Of a stretch of DNA of 64,000 bases, positions 10,092 to 19,744 are shown in pieces. Within the stretch, counting starts at the first letter, position 1; every line of letters starts with the position of its first letter. A program made the position numbers and the translations under genes. The stretch comes from Ectothiorhodospira shaposhnikovii (GTDB taxonomy: Bacteria > Pseudomonadota > Gammaproteobacteria > Ectothiorhodospirales > Ectothiorhodospiraceae), in NCBI RefSeq assembly GCF_016584105.1, contig NZ_NRSM01000001.1:124001-188000 (forward strand), given 5' to 3'. The notes beneath the pieces are model-generated. The model did no database searches, had not been told where the DNA came from, and worked only from the letters and a program-made list of their open reading frames with translations.

Positions 10092-11564
10092 ATGAAATAC
10101 CGCGACCTGCGTGACTTCATCTCCGGCCTGGAGGCCCAGGGGGAACTCAAGCGTATCCGGATTCCGGTGGATCCGAATCTGGAAATGACCGAGATCTGCG
10201 ACCGTACCCTGCGGGCCGGCGGCCCTGCCCTGCTGTTCGAGCGTCCCACCGGGTATGACATGCCGGTGTTGGGCAATCTCTTCGGCACCCCGAGGCGGGT
10301 GGCCATGGGCATGGGGGAGGACTCGGTGGAGGCCCTGCGGGAAGTGGGCAAGCTGCTGGCCTTCCTCAAGGAGCCGGACCCGCCCAAGGGCCTCAAGGAA
10401 GCCTGGAAGACGCTCCCCATCTTCAAGAAGGTGCTGGACATGGCGCCCAAGAAGGTGCGGGGCGGCGAATGTCAGGCGGTGGTGCTGGAGGGCGATGACG
10501 TGGACCTGGGCAACCTGCCGGTGCAGACCTGCTGGCCCGGGGACGCCGGTCCCCTGATCACCTGGGGGCTGGTGGTGACCAAGGGACCGCGGCGGGAACG
10601 GCAGAACATGGGCATCTACCGCCAGCAGGTGATCGGACGCAACCGGGTGATCATGCGCTGGCTCTCCCACCGTGGCGGTGCCCTGGATTTTCGTGACTGG
10701 CAGATCGATCACCCCGGCGAGCCCTTCCCCGTGTCCGTGGTACTGGGCTGCGATCCGGCCACCATCCTGGGCGCGGTGACCCCGGTGCCCGATACTCTGT
10801 CGGAACATGCCTTTGCCGGACTGCTGCGCGGGGATCGCACCGAACTGACCTGTTGCATCGGTAACGAGTTGTTGGTGCCGGCCACCGCCGAGATCATCCT
10901 GGAAGGGGTGATTCATCCCGATGACATGGCGCCGGAAGGGCCGTTCGGAGACCACACCGGGTATTACAACGAGGTGGACAATTTCCCGGTGTTCACCGTG
11001 CAGCGTATTACCCACCGCAAGAACCCCATCTATCACAGCACCTATACCGGACGGCCACCGGATGAACCGGCCATCCTGGGAGTGGCCCTGAACGAGGTGT
11101 TCGTGCCCATCCTGCAGAAGCAGTTCCCCGAGATCACGGATTTCTATCTGCCGCCGGAGGGCTGCTCCTACCGTCTGGCGGTGGTCAGCATCCGCAAGCA
11201 GTATGCCGGGCACGCCAAGCGGGTGATGCTGGGCGTGTGGTCCTTCCTGCGCCAGTTCATGTACACCAAGTTCGTCATCGTGGTGGACGACGATGTCAAC
11301 GCACGGGACTGGAAGGATGTGATCTGGGCCATGACCACCCGTATGGACCCTGGTCGGGATACGGTCACCATCGACAACACCCCGATCGATTATCTGGACT
11401 TTGCCTCGCCGGTGTCGGGACTGGGTTCCAAAATGGGTTTTGATGCCACCAACAAATGGCCCGGCGAGACCACCCGGGAATGGGGTACGCCCATCGTCAT
11501 GAGCGATTCGGTGAAACGGCGGGTGGATGAAATCTGGAAGGAGCTGGGACTGGATAACGACTGA
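10092..11564 (+). CDS. ubiD: UbiD decarboxylase (4-hydroxy-3-polyprenylbenzoate)
   Basis: UbiD is the prenylated-FMN-dependent decarboxylase of ubiquinone synthesis; it needs the cofactor made by UbiX, which is not in the window. The 490-residue product has the family length, starts [22 protein letters not shown], and carries the conserved [10 protein letters not shown] block with the catalytic acid region (EGPFGDH) and [14 protein letters not shown]. It follows xthA by 56 bases. ubiA, which makes its substrate, is at 43822. Confidence 0.94.
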   Translation: MKYRDLRDFISGLEAQGELKRIRIPVDPNLEMTEICDRTLRAGGPALLFERPTGYDMPVLGNLFGTPRRVAMGMGEDSVEALREVGKLLAFLKEPDPPKGLKEAWKTLPIFKKVLDMAPKKVRGGECQAVVLEGDDVDLGNLPVQTCWPGDAGPLITWGLVVTKGPRRERQNMGIYRQQVIGRNRVIMRWLSHRGGALDFRDWQIDHPGEPFPVSVVLGCDPATILGAVTPVPDTLSEHAFAGLLRGDRTELTCCIGNELLVPATAEIILEGVIHPDDMAPEGPFGDHTGYYNEVDNFPVFTVQRITHRKNPIYHSTYTGRPPDEPAILGVALNEVFVPILQKQFPEITDFYLPPEGCSYRLAVVSIRKQYAGHAKRVMLGVWSFLRQFMYTKFVIVVDDDVNARDWKDVIWAMTTRMDPGRDTVTIDNTPIDYLDFASPVSGLGSKMGFDATNKWPGETTREWGTPIVMSDSVKRRVDEIWKELGLDND

Positions 11565-11581
11565 CGCCGATCGGCATGAAT

Positions 11582-11608
11582 TAAAGTCCATGGAATCCTT
11601 GTCGCTAA
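11582..11608 (+). promoter_or_regulatory. Candidate FliA (sigma-28) promoter of the chemoreceptor gene
   Basis: TAAA (11582-11585), exactly 15 bases, then GTCGCTAA (11601-11608). The consensus is TAAA-N15-GCCGATAA, so the -10 matches at six of eight positions. Chemoreceptor genes are classical FliA targets, and the next gene is a chemoreceptor. The drawback is a leader of about 265 bases. Confidence 0.35.
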
Positions 11609-11613
11609 TATGT

Positions 11614-11638
11614 TATAGCAATCTGCAGTTTTGCTATA
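11614..11638. repeat. Inverted repeat downstream of the candidate FliA promoter
   Basis: TATAGCAA (11614-11621) and TTGCTATA (11631-11638) form a perfect eight-base inverted repeat with a nine-base spacer. It overlaps the expected transcription start, so it could be an operator or an RNA hairpin. Confidence 0.4.
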
Positions 11639-11712
11639 GAGCCGTTCATCGATAAGGGAAGTTCTGAATAAGTCACTCCCGATCAAGCGGTAATCCGGCC
11701 ACGGGCCGGAAA

Positions 11713-11746
11713 TCCCGTCACTCCCGCCTTCGCGGGAGTGACGGGA
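11713..11746. repeat. REP-like palindrome, copy 2 (15-bp perfect stem)
   Basis: TCCCGTCACTCCCGC (11713-11727) pairs perfectly with GCGGGAGTGACGGGA (11732-11746) around a CTTC loop. It is the longest stem of the five dispersed palindromes. It lies in the 320-base gap between ubiD and the chemoreceptor, where it would fold in the chemoreceptor leader. Confidence 0.7.
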
Positions 11747-11884
11747 GGTGAGGACTTGTCCAGTGTTTCCCTGGCTTGGTGGAGCGGCATTCAAGTCGGC
11801 AAGGTCAGCAAGCCGATTTACTCGGTTTTGCGCGGGACCGGCTTATTAGCCATGGGGGTGTGCCGAGGTATGGAGCGATCGTTG

Positions 11885-13522
11885 ATGATCCGCCTTTTCT
11901 GGGGGGTCGGTTTCATTGTAGGAGCGGCCCTGCTTGCCATGCTGGTGCACTGGCTCATGGGCCCGGGCATGGTTTCCATGGCGGTCAGCACCATGCTGGC
12001 CGTGTCAATCACTGCCCTGCTGGCGGATCGACTCTGGATCTCGCCCCGGGAACGGGACATACAGCGCCTTTACGAGCAACTTCGCGACGGACCTTTGCCG
12101 GAAGGGGCGGATCCACGCATCGAAGCCGTTTCAAGGCAACTGGTTCGTTATCGAGCCTTGTCCGGAAAACTGGCTGAATCCGGTTCACTCATCGCCGTAT
12201 CGGCCGCGGAGGTGGCCTTTTCCTGTACCTCGCTCAAACAGCGGGTTCATGCCCAGGTCACGAGTGTCAATGGCATTGCCGACTCTTCTTCCCAGATTTC
12301 GGCGACGGTTCATGCTGCCACGCGAAGCTCGGAGGAAGCGGTGGAAAGCTCCCGACGGACCAATCAGGCCAGCCACGAAGGCCATGAGTGTGTTGCCGAC
12401 GCGCTCAAACACATGGACCAGATGAAGCAGCGCATGCAGAAGGCGTCCAGCCTCATGACCAGCCTTGACAGCCGTGCCGGTGAGATTCAACGGATCACCG
12501 AGGTCATCACGGGAATTGCCGAACAGACCAACCTGCTGGCCCTTAACGCCGCCATTGAGGCAGCCAGGGCCGGAGAACAGGGGCGAGGTTTTGCCGTGGT
12601 GGCCGACGAGGTCCGAGGTCTGGCTACCCGCACTGCTTCCGCCACCAGCGAAATCGCCCAGATGGTCCATGAAATCAATTCCGAGACTTCCAATGCCGTT
12701 TCCACCATTCATCAACTGGTGGAGGCCGTCGAGGAAAGTGCCCGGCGAACTTCCACTGTGAATGAAAAGCTGTCGGCCATTCTGGAACACTCGGCCTCTG
12801 CGGACCGTTGCATTCAGACCGTGGTGAGTGGCAGCGAGGAAAATCACAACCATCTTGATCAGGTCACATCCTCAATACAGCTGGTAAGTACCCATCTGAC
12901 CGAAACGGAACAGGATGTAACCAATCTCACGTCAGCGGCGGATAGGCTTTCGGAGCGGGCCGAAATGATCTACGAGCTGTTGGGGGATATGGGGCTGGGG
13001 GGCATTCACGACCAGATCCGTCGCGAGGCCGAGCAGGCGGCTACGGCGGTGGGGCGGGCCTTCGATGAGGCCTGTGACAAGGGGCACATCCGCCTGGATG
13101 ATCTGTTTGACCGCAATTACAAGCCGATTTCCGGCACGGATCCGGTGAAGTACAAGACGCGTTTTGATGAATTCACGGACAAGGTACTGCCGGCCATCCA
13201 GGAACCGATCCTGGAGCGTAATACCAGGATTGCCTATGCCGGCGCGGTGGATGACCGGGGGTATTTCCCCACCCATAACCGCCGCTACAGCCAGCCCCTG
13301 ACAGGGGACTATGAGCGTGATCTGGTCAATAACCGCACCAAGCGCATTTTCAAGGATCGCACCGGCTCCCGTTGCGGCAGTCACCAAAAACCCTACCTGC
13401 TTCAGACCTATAAACGCGACACCGGGGAAGTCATGCATGACCTGTCCGTGCCCATCTATGTGAAGGGTCGTCACTGGGGGGGATTCCGCATTGGTTATCG
13501 CAGTGAAAGTGTCAAATCCTGA
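11885..13522 (+). CDS. Methyl-accepting chemotaxis protein without periplasmic domain
   Basis: The 545-residue product has two closely spaced N-terminal membrane segments (about residues 3-22 and 27-45), so almost nothing is exposed to the periplasm. The long coiled-coil signalling region contains the conserved hairpin tip [22 protein letters not shown], which binds CheA and CheW. The C-terminal 130 residues form a further module ([15 protein letters not shown]... [17 protein letters not shown]), probably a cytoplasmic PAS/Cache-like sensor. The start at 11885 has GGAG nine bases upstream; ATGs at 11852 and 11870 are alternatives. No other chemotaxis gene is nearby. The ligand is unknown. Confidence 0.87.
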   Translation: MIRLFWGVGFIVGAALLAMLVHWLMGPGMVSMAVSTMLAVSITALLADRLWISPRERDIQRLYEQLRDGPLPEGADPRIEAVSRQLVRYRALSGKLAESGSLIAVSAAEVAFSCTSLKQRVHAQVTSVNGIADSSSQISATVHAATRSSEEAVESSRRTNQASHEGHECVADALKHMDQMKQRMQKASSLMTSLDSRAGEIQRITEVITGIAEQTNLLALNAAIEAARAGEQGRGFAVVADEVRGLATRTASATSEIAQMVHEINSETSNAVSTIHQLVEAVEESARRTSTVNEKLSAILEHSASADRCIQTVVSGSEENHNHLDQVTSSIQLVSTHLTETEQDVTNLTSAADRLSERAEMIYELLGDMGLGGIHDQIRREAEQAATAVGRAFDEACDKGHIRLDDLFDRNYKPISGTDPVKYKTRFDEFTDKVLPAIQEPILERNTRIAYAGAVDDRGYFPTHNRRYSQPLTGDYERDLVNNRTKRIFKDRTGSRCGSHQKPYLLQTYKRDTGEVMHDLSVPIYVKGRHWGGFRIGYRSESVKS

Positions 13523-13632
13523 GTCCCCGGCACTTAAAATCCATACGGAACAAGCGATTTTCCGCATGCCGACCATGTCGTAGGCTGTGCTAGAGTGTGC
13601 AACCCGAGCATTTCTCTTTCCGGGTGGCTCAC

Positions 13633-15096
13633 ATGCCTTTTTTCGCCAGCCCTTACAGTCTCCGTGCGGCCCTGCTTGGTTTTGTCCTTTTTCCCCTGCT
13701 CCTTGTGGTATTGCTGGCGGGCTGGTCCGGGCTTCGCAGCCTGGAATCCCACGTTGAAAAGCGCATGCAGCAGGATATCGAGCTGGTGGCCCGGGCCATC
13801 CAGCTGCCTCTGAGCGATGCCCTGGCCCATGATCGCCTCAATCAGATCCAGCAGGCGCTGGACTCAGCCTTTCGTATCGATCAAGTCTACGGCGCCTATG
13901 TCTATGATGATTCGGGACGGCTGGTCGCCGCCAGTGGCCCTCGCAGTCCCTCCATGGAGCGTCGTCGGGATGCGAGGCTGGCCACCGTGACCGGGACGCA
14001 TGGGATATATGACGACCGCAACGGAGATGAGGTGTATTCCTTCTTCATGCCTCTGACCGACGCTGGTGGGCGCATCAACGGTCTGTTGCAGGTGACGCGG
14101 CACGGCAGCGATTTCAGGGATGATCTGGCGCAAGTGCGTTCCCGCTCCCTGCTTGCCTTGGCGGGAGTGGGTCTTCTGCTGCTGGCCATCGTATTTTGGG
14201 GACAGCAGCGGGTTGTCGGCAGGCATGTGGACCGTTTGGTGGTGTTCATGGCCCTGGTGGGTCAGGGAGACCGGACTGCCCGGGTGAAGGTTGAAGGTCC
14301 CCATGAGTTTCGTGTACTGGCCGAGGCGATGAATCGGATGCTGGCTGGGATCCAGCGCTCGACCGCTGAACTGGAGATTCAGCGCCAGCGGCAGAACACG
14401 CTGGAAGATCGCTTGCGTCAATCGGAGAAACTGGTGGCCATTGGCCAGTTGGCCGCCGGCGTGGCCCATGAGCTGGGTACGCCCCTGGGGGTGATCAATG
14501 GACAGGCCCAGAGAGCCCTGCGGCATACGTCGCCGGAAAGCAGCCCCGGCCAGGCCCTCAAGAAGATTCGCGGCGAGGTGCAGCGCATGGATCGGATTGT
14601 GCGCCAGTTGCTGGATTTCGGTCGCCGCAACCCCAGCCGTACCCGTCCAGAGCCGGTGGGGCGTCTGGTAGCAGCCGCCCTGTCCCAGGTGGCCGAGCAA
14701 GCCAGGGAGGCTGGTGTGAAAATAACGGTGCTGAACGACGATCCCGGTCCCACCATGCCCATGGACCGAATCCGGCTGGAACAGGCACTGACCAATCTGC
14801 TGAGAAATGCCCTTCAAGCCTCTTCCACGGGGCAGGTTCATCTGTCCTGGTCCACCACCGGTGGATGGCTGGAGTTGCGGGTGGACGACGACGGGCCGGG
14901 GATCGATCCGGCCCACCGTAAACGCTTGTTCGAGCCCTTTTTCACCACCAAGTCCGTGGGAAGCGGCACCGGCCTGGGATTATCCGTTGCCCATGGCGCC
15001 GTCACTGAACACCATGGCGAGATGAGTGTGGAGGATAGCCCGCTGGGTGGTGCCCGGCTGGTGATCCGTCTGCCGCTGGAGACTGTTGATGCCTGA
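13633..15096 (+). CDS. Sensor histidine kinase (NtrB/ZraS-like)
   Basis: The 487-residue product has a membrane segment near residues 10-30, a periplasmic sensor of about 140 residues, a second membrane segment near 176-196, HAMP, a HisKA dimerisation domain with the phospho-acceptor histidine in GVAHELGTPLGV, and an ATPase domain with NLLRNALQAS, DDDGPGI and GTGLGLSVAHGAV. It phosphorylates a partner regulator, most likely the product of the overlapping next gene. The start at 13633 follows GGGTGG; an in-frame GTG at 13597 is less likely. The arrangement resembles ZraS, which senses envelope stress, but the periplasmic domain here is not recognised. Confidence 0.9.
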   Translation: MPFFASPYSLRAALLGFVLFPLLLVVLLAGWSGLRSLESHVEKRMQQDIELVARAIQLPLSDALAHDRLNQIQQALDSAFRIDQVYGAYVYDDSGRLVAASGPRSPSMERRRDARLATVTGTHGIYDDRNGDEVYSFFMPLTDAGGRINGLLQVTRHGSDFRDDLAQVRSRSLLALAGVGLLLLAIVFWGQQRVVGRHVDRLVVFMALVGQGDRTARVKVEGPHEFRVLAEAMNRMLAGIQRSTAELEIQRQRQNTLEDRLRQSEKLVAIGQLAAGVAHELGTPLGVINGQAQRALRHTSPESSPGQALKKIRGEVQRMDRIVRQLLDFGRRNPSRTRPEPVGRLVAAALSQVAEQAREAGVKITVLNDDPGPTMPMDRIRLEQALTNLLRNALQASSTGQVHLSWSTTGGWLELRVDDDGPGIDPAHRKRLFEPFFTTKSVGSGTGLGLSVAHGAVTEHHGEMSVEDSPLGGARLVIRLPLETVDA

Positions 15097-16510
15097 TGAC
15101 GCTGCCACCCATCTGAAAGGACCGGTGCTGGTGGTAGAGGATGACCGGGCCCATCGGGAACTGGTCATGGATGAATTGCGCGATGCAGGGCTGGTGGTAT
15201 GCGGCGCCGAAGATGTTGACGGCGCAAAAAAGAGGCTCTCAGACGGTTCGATCGTACTTGTGATCAGTGACCTGCGTCTGCCCGGAGAAGACGGACTGGC
15301 CCTGTTGAATCATTGTCAGCAGCTCCCCCTGTCCCCGGCATTTATCATGCTGACGGCCTTTGGAACGATTCCCCAGGCCGTGGAAGCCCTCAAGCAGGGG
15401 GCTGATGACTTTCTCACCAAGCCCGTGGATCTGGACCACCTGGTGATTCGGGCGCGGCGGGTACTTCAAAACCGGCAGCTTCAGGTGGAGGTTCAGCGTT
15501 ACCGGGAGCTTTTGCAGGCGGAAGATTTCCATGGCTTGATCGGTAACAGTCCGCCCATGCAGGCCTTGTATGAGCAGATTCGACGGATAGCCCGGGCTTC
15601 CGGACCGGTGCTGGTGACGGGAGAGTCAGGAACCGGCAAGGAGCTGGTGGCCCGGGCCATCCATGAAGAAAGTGATCGATCCGGCGGGCCCTTTGTGGCC
15701 ATCAACTGTGCCGGCATTCCCGGTGAACTGATGGAGAGCGAACTGTTCGGGCATGAGGCCGGCGCATTCAGTGGTGCCAGGGAGGCCCGGCGAGGTCTTT
15801 TCGCGGAAGCCCACGGAGGTACCCTGCTGCTGGACGAGATCGGCGAGATGCCCATGGCCATGCAGGCCAAGCTGTTGCGCCTGCTGCAGGATGGCAGGGT
15901 ACGTCCAGTGGGGGGGAATCGGGAAATCGTGACCGATGTCAGGGTGGTGGCCGCGACAAACCGGGATCTGGAATCCATGATCCGGTCGCGGCTGTTTCGT
16001 GAAGACCTGTTCTACCGTCTGGAAACCTTTCGTCTGCAGATCCCTCCCCTTCGGGATCGTGGGCAGGATATTGATAGACTGGTGGCCCGCCTGCTGGCCC
16101 GCTTCAGCACGGCCATGGACCGGAATATCCGGGGCATTTCTCCCGAAGCCCTTGGATGTCTGCGTCGTTACGATTTCCCCGGCAACGTGCGCGAGCTGAC
16201 CAACCTGATGGAGCGGGCCGTGACTTTCTGCCGTGGGGATACCATCGAGGTGGGTGATCTGCCCGAGCGCCTGAATCCGGTGCGGGCTGATTCAGCAGAG
16301 GGGGGCAAAGGGCTTTCCGTCTGGAATGATGACGAACCCTTGCCCACCCTGGCCGAAGTGGAGTCCCGCTATATCCATTGGGTGCTCAAACGCCTGGACG
16401 GCAACAAGCGTCAGGCAGCCAGGGTGCTTGGTATCGGTCGGCGGACCCTGTATCGGCGCCTGGGGGAGGCCGATGAGGCGGCTTCCGACGAGGATGTACT
16501 GCAAGATTAG
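15089..16510 (+). CDS. NtrC-family sigma-54-dependent response regulator
   Basis: The 473-residue product has an N-terminal receiver domain (VLVVEDDRAHRE; phospho-acceptor Asp in VISDLRLPGEDG), an AAA+ domain with Walker A GESGTGKE and Walker B GGTLLLDEIGEM, and a C-terminal Fis-type helix-turn-helix (NKRQAARVLGIGRRTLYRRL). The sigma-54 contact loop reads GAFSGA rather than GAFTGA. It overlaps the kinase gene by eight bases and has GGAG seven bases before the ATG, so the two form an operon. A sigma-54-type promoter lies 370 bases downstream, before the DUF4168 gene, which is its most likely target. Confidence 0.93.
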   Translation: MPDDAATHLKGPVLVVEDDRAHRELVMDELRDAGLVVCGAEDVDGAKKRLSDGSIVLVISDLRLPGEDGLALLNHCQQLPLSPAFIMLTAFGTIPQAVEALKQGADDFLTKPVDLDHLVIRARRVLQNRQLQVEVQRYRELLQAEDFHGLIGNSPPMQALYEQIRRIARASGPVLVTGESGTGKELVARAIHEESDRSGGPFVAINCAGIPGELMESELFGHEAGAFSGAREARRGLFAEAHGGTLLLDEIGEMPMAMQAKLLRLLQDGRVRPVGGNREIVTDVRVVAATNRDLESMIRSRLFREDLFYRLETFRLQIPPLRDRGQDIDRLVARLLARFSTAMDRNIRGISPEALGCLRRYDFPGNVRELTNLMERAVTFCRGDTIEVGDLPERLNPVRADSAEGGKGLSVWNDDEPLPTLAEVESRYIHWVLKRLDGNKRQAARVLGIGRRTLYRRLGEADEAASDEDVLQD

Positions 16511-16582
16511 TCTGCATGGAACACCCGCTCCTTCCGTGGCTGGTCTGAAGGCGGGCGTGGCGGATTTCCCCCCTGCGACTGG

Positions 16583-16602
16583 ATTCCCGCTTATGCGGGA
16601 AT
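16583..16602. repeat. REP-like palindrome, copy 3
   Basis: ATTCCCGC (16583-16590) and GCGGGAAT (16595-16602) around TTAT, preceded by GACTGG and followed by GACTG. Copy 5 at 60641 has the same arms. It lies in the 428-base gap after the regulator gene. Confidence 0.65.
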
Positions 16603-16742
16603 GACTGCGCTGGTGACACTGGCGTGCAACGAAACCGGACCGGATGTCTGCTCATGGGGGAATGACATATTCAGACAGGGCATCCCTGGCATCCAGGCCG
16701 TACCTGTTGCGCTGGGTAGAGATGCGGGTGGTGAACGAAGTG

Positions 16743-16757
16743 GTGCCTTAGGGGCAC
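16743..16757. promoter_or_regulatory. Possible upstream activator site for the NtrC-type regulator
   Basis: GTGCC and GGCAC flank a five-base spacer, about 122 bases before the -24 element of the sigma-54-type promoter. NtrC-family activators bind dyads at roughly this distance. The binding sequence of this regulator is unknown, so this is a suggestion from position and symmetry. Confidence 0.3.
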
Positions 16758-16878
16758 GTAGCAGGCTGACCCATGTGTCATTTTGATCCAGTTTGAGCGC
16801 TGTTGGGTTATTTCTGTATTTGTTGTTTGTAATTAATAAAATCAGTGATTTATGATTTTTTTTTTGGGTTTTTCTGAT

Positions 16879-16894
16879 TGGCATGGCATCTGCA
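16879..16894 (+). promoter_or_regulatory. Sigma-54 (-24/-12) promoter
   Basis: TGGCATGGCATCTGCA has GG at 16880-16881 and GC at 16892-16893 with exactly ten bases between, which is the defining sigma-54 spacing; the consensus is TGGCACG-N4-TTGCW. Transcription would start near 16905, giving a leader of about 34 bases before the DUF4168 gene. The upstream stretch 16800-16875 is unusually AT-rich for this genome, as often seen where bending is needed. Confidence 0.72.
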
Positions 16895-16938
16895 TACTAG
16901 GTCAGTCGACATTCACTGAAACCTAAAGGAGACGCCCC

Positions 16939-17343
16939 ATGAAGCGCACTTTCCTTCACGGCCTGCCCATCACCCTGACCGCCGCTCTCCTGCTGGGAGC
17001 GGCTTCCCACGCCATCGCCCAGCAGGAGGAGGGCAACTTCGGCGCCCAGCCGCCGGCGGGCATGGAGCAGCAGGGAGCCACGGTGGATCCCCATACCCTG
17101 GACCGTTTCGTGGATGCCTTTGTGGCGGTTCAGCTCATCCGTGATGATTTTGCCCGCAAGCTTCAGGATGTCAGCGACGAGGCGGAGGCCCAGGCCTTGC
17201 AGCAGGAGGCTCAGGAAGAAATGATCAGCGCTGTGCAGGATGAGGGAATGAGTGTTGAGGAGTACAACCAGGTGGCCATGAGCCTGCAGAGCGACCCGGC
17301 CATGCTGCAGCAGGTCCAGGAGATGGCGGCTGAGCGGATGTAA
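16939..17343 (+). CDS. Secreted DUF4168 protein
   Basis: The 134-residue product has a cleavable signal peptide (MKRTFLHGLPITLTAALLLG... with probable cleavage after SHAIA near residue 27) followed by a helical DUF4168 domain (FVDAFVAVQLIRDDFARKL... EYNQVAMSLQSDP). It should be periplasmic. The function of DUF4168 is unknown. The ATG has the strong AAAGGAGA upstream. A sigma-54-type promoter directly precedes it and a histidine kinase/NtrC-type pair is upstream. By analogy with ZraSR and the periplasmic protein ZraP, it may be an envelope-stress accessory protein; that is inference. Confidence 0.85.
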   Translation: MKRTFLHGLPITLTAALLLGAASHAIAQQEEGNFGAQPPAGMEQQGATVDPHTLDRFVDAFVAVQLIRDDFARKLQDVSDEAEAQALQQEAQEEMISAVQDEGMSVEEYNQVAMSLQSDPAMLQQVQEMAAERM

Positions 17344-17386
17344 CCGGGTCAATCGGAGGGTGTGAATCCTCCGTTTCGCTACCCTG

Positions 17387-17410
17387 CCGGGGAGGCGTTC
17401 GCCTCCCCGG
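17387..17410. terminator. Hairpin between convergent genes
   Basis: CCGGGGAGGC (17387-17396) and GCCTCCCCGG (17401-17410) form a perfect ten-base stem with a GTTC loop, between the convergent DUF4168 and GGDEF-EAL genes. A run of five T follows, but 11 bases after the stem, so it is not a classical intrinsic terminator. Confidence 0.5.
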
Positions 17411-17424
17411 TCTGGCTGGAGTTT

Positions 17425-19578
17425 TTATCCGGATTTTTTCTGTTGCAGTGTCTTCCACAGGCCCGACTGTTCCCAGTCTTCGATCCAGGGGATGATCCTG
17501 TCGGCTTCCATGGGGCGTGCAATGCCGTAGCCCTGGACCACCGGGCATCCCATCTTCATGAGAACCCGGGCATGGCGCTCCGTTTCAACACCTTCGGCAA
17601 TGGCCTCCAGCTGAAAGGAGATGGCCAGGCTGACCACACTTTCCACGATGCTGAAATCTTCAGGATCATCAAGCATGTCAGCCACAAAGCCCTTGTCGAT
17701 CTTGAGGGTATCCAGGGCCAGGCGTCGCAGATGGATCAGGGATGAATAACCGGTGCCAAAGTCATCCAGGGCGAATCTGACACCCAGCGCACGGCAGTCC
17801 TGCATCGCCAGTGACGCCATTTCCCAGTCTTCCACGGCGGCACTTTCCAGAATCTCTATCTCAAGATCGCCTGGCGCCAATCGAGGATAGGTCAGCAGCA
17901 TGTCAGCCAGTTTGTTGGCAAATCCAGCCTGAAGCAGGTGTGTGGCGGATACGTTCACGCTAACGGAAATGCTCCTGCCGTTCAGCTTCCAGGCATTCAT
18001 CTGGTGTAATGCTTCGGCCAACACCCAATCACCTATCTGGAATTCCAGATCTGTGTCGATGATCTGGGGCAGAAAGGCTGCCGGAGGCAGGATGCCCTGT
18101 TCCGGGTGCTTCCAGCGGATCAGTGCTTCAACGCCCTTGATCCAGCCGCTTCTCAGATCCACTTTGGGCTGATAGAACAGCAGGAATTCACCCTGTTTCA
18201 TACCCAGACTGATGCGCTGTCTCTGTTCGCGCAGCATGTCTATCGTCCGGGCATGGGATGAATCAAATATGTGGCATGCGCCCCGGCTTTTCTGTTTGGC
18301 CAGGTACATGGCTTGATGAGAGTGACGCAGCAGGGTATCCGCATCCACTTCCGGAATGGAGAACGCAATGCCCATGCTGGCTGTCAGGCTGACGTCGCCA
18401 TGCCCATCTTCACCGGGCATGGGCTGGACGAAGCTCGCACTGAGCTTGCGGGTGACGGCATGAATCTGTTCGGGATCCATAAGCGAGTGGACGATGATGA
18501 CGAACTCATCCCCTCCCAGGCGGGAAACCGTATCGGCTTCGCGTAACGCGCTCTGCAGGCGCGTTGCAATCTGGCAGAGCATCAGGTCTCCAGCCTGATG
18601 ACCCAGGCGTTCATTGATGATGACGAAATCATCGATGTCCAGGGTAATCACGGCCAGATGGAGGCCCTGCCGGTGATGATAAGCCAGGGCCTGGTTGAGC
18701 CGGTCCATCAGTAGATGACGGTTGGGCAGTCCTGTCAGTGGGTCATAATGGGCCAGAAAGGCGATCCTTTCCTCGGCCTGCTTTTTGTCAGTCAGATCGC
18801 TGAATACCGCCACATAGTCATTTTCGCCATCCTCCCCCGGCACCCGGCTGATGGTGGTCCATTGGGGGTATTCTTCGCCGTTCTTGCGGCGGTTCCGGAT
18901 TTCTCCCTGCCAGGTACCGGTGTGGAGGATGCTTTGCCACATGGCGTGGTAGAAATCCCCGTCATGATGGCCGGATTTGAGCATATTGGGAGTGCTGCCA
19001 ACGGCTTCCCGGGCTGTGTAGCCCGTAATCTGGGTGAATGCACGGTTCACCGACAGAATCCTGGCTTGGGCATCGGTAATGATGATGCCTTCCTGGGCAT
19101 TCTCCATGGCTCTGGCGATGCGGGCCAGGTCCCGGGTGCGGGCCTCCAGTACTGTCTGGACCTGTTTGACCGGGGTCAGGTCCGTATGAGCCCCCAGCAT
19201 ACGCACGGGGCGCCCCTGGTCATCACGGATGGCCAGGCCCCGGCATCGGATCCACAGTAGCGAACCGTCCTGATGGGTATAGCGGACAACCTGATCAAAG
19301 GGAAAGGCGGGATCGGCGAAGTGTTTTTCCAGCACCTGATAGACGGATTTGAGGTCATCCGGGTGCATCAGCGCCTGCCATTCGCTGGCAAACGGCTGCT
19401 TTTCACCGGGGTCGTAGCCCATCATGGTCCAGAAGCGGTCACTCATCCATTCATGTTCCGGATGTTCCACATCCCAGAACCAGATGCCATCCAGGGTGGC
19501 TTCCTGCAAAAAATCGAAACTCTGTGCATCCCTTTGGATAAGCTCGTAGAGTTCCCGTTTGAGATAATGGTCAGCCAT
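17425..19578 (-). CDS. PAS-PAS-GGDEF-EAL cyclic-di-GMP protein
   Basis: The 717-residue product has two PAS sensor domains (about 25-140 and 155-265), a GGDEF domain (DPLTGLPNR at 279, intact GGDEF at 355-359) and an EAL domain (EAL at 484-486, DDFGTGYSSL later). The inhibitory I-site RxxD lies five residues before GGDEF. Both catalytic signatures look intact, so it could make and degrade cyclic-di-GMP; which activity dominates cannot be told. There is no membrane segment, so it is cytoplasmic. It is divergent from a cobalamin-binding protein gene. Confidence 0.93.
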   Translation of the reverse strand: MADHYLKRELYELIQRDAQSFDFLQEATLDGIWFWDVEHPEHEWMSDRFWTMMGYDPGEKQPFASEWQALMHPDDLKSVYQVLEKHFADPAFPFDQVVRYTHQDGSLLWIRCRGLAIRDDQGRPVRMLGAHTDLTPVKQVQTVLEARTRDLARIARAMENAQEGIIITDAQARILSVNRAFTQITGYTAREAVGSTPNMLKSGHHDGDFYHAMWQSILHTGTWQGEIRNRRKNGEEYPQWTTISRVPGEDGENDYVAVFSDLTDKKQAEERIAFLAHYDPLTGLPNRHLLMDRLNQALAYHHRQGLHLAVITLDIDDFVIINERLGHQAGDLMLCQIATRLQSALREADTVSRLGGDEFVIIVHSLMDPEQIHAVTRKLSASFVQPMPGEDGHGDVSLTASMGIAFSIPEVDADTLLRHSHQAMYLAKQKSRGACHIFDSSHARTIDMLREQRQRISLGMKQGEFLLFYQPKVDLRSGWIKGVEALIRWKHPEQGILPPAAFLPQIIDTDLEFQIGDWVLAEALHQMNAWKLNGRSISVSVNVSATHLLQAGFANKLADMLLTYPRLAPGDLEIEILESAAVEDWEMASLAMQDCRALGVRFALDDFGTGYSSLIHLRRLALDTLKIDKGFVADMLDDPEDFSIVESVVSLAISFQLEAIAEGVETERHARVLMKMGCPVVQGYGIARPMEADRIIPWIEDWEQSGLWKTLQQKKSG

Positions 19579-19744
19579 GTTCCCGATCCAGGTCTGGTGC
19601 GACGGTCATTACGTTCGTCCCGGACTGGTCCGACCCGGGTTGGTTCTGGAAAACGGGCGCCATGGGAAATACTTACTTCACGTCGGTTATACGCATGTTG
19701 AGAATTGTTTTTTGTTTGGCGGGAGTGTCTTTTTGAAGACTCGC

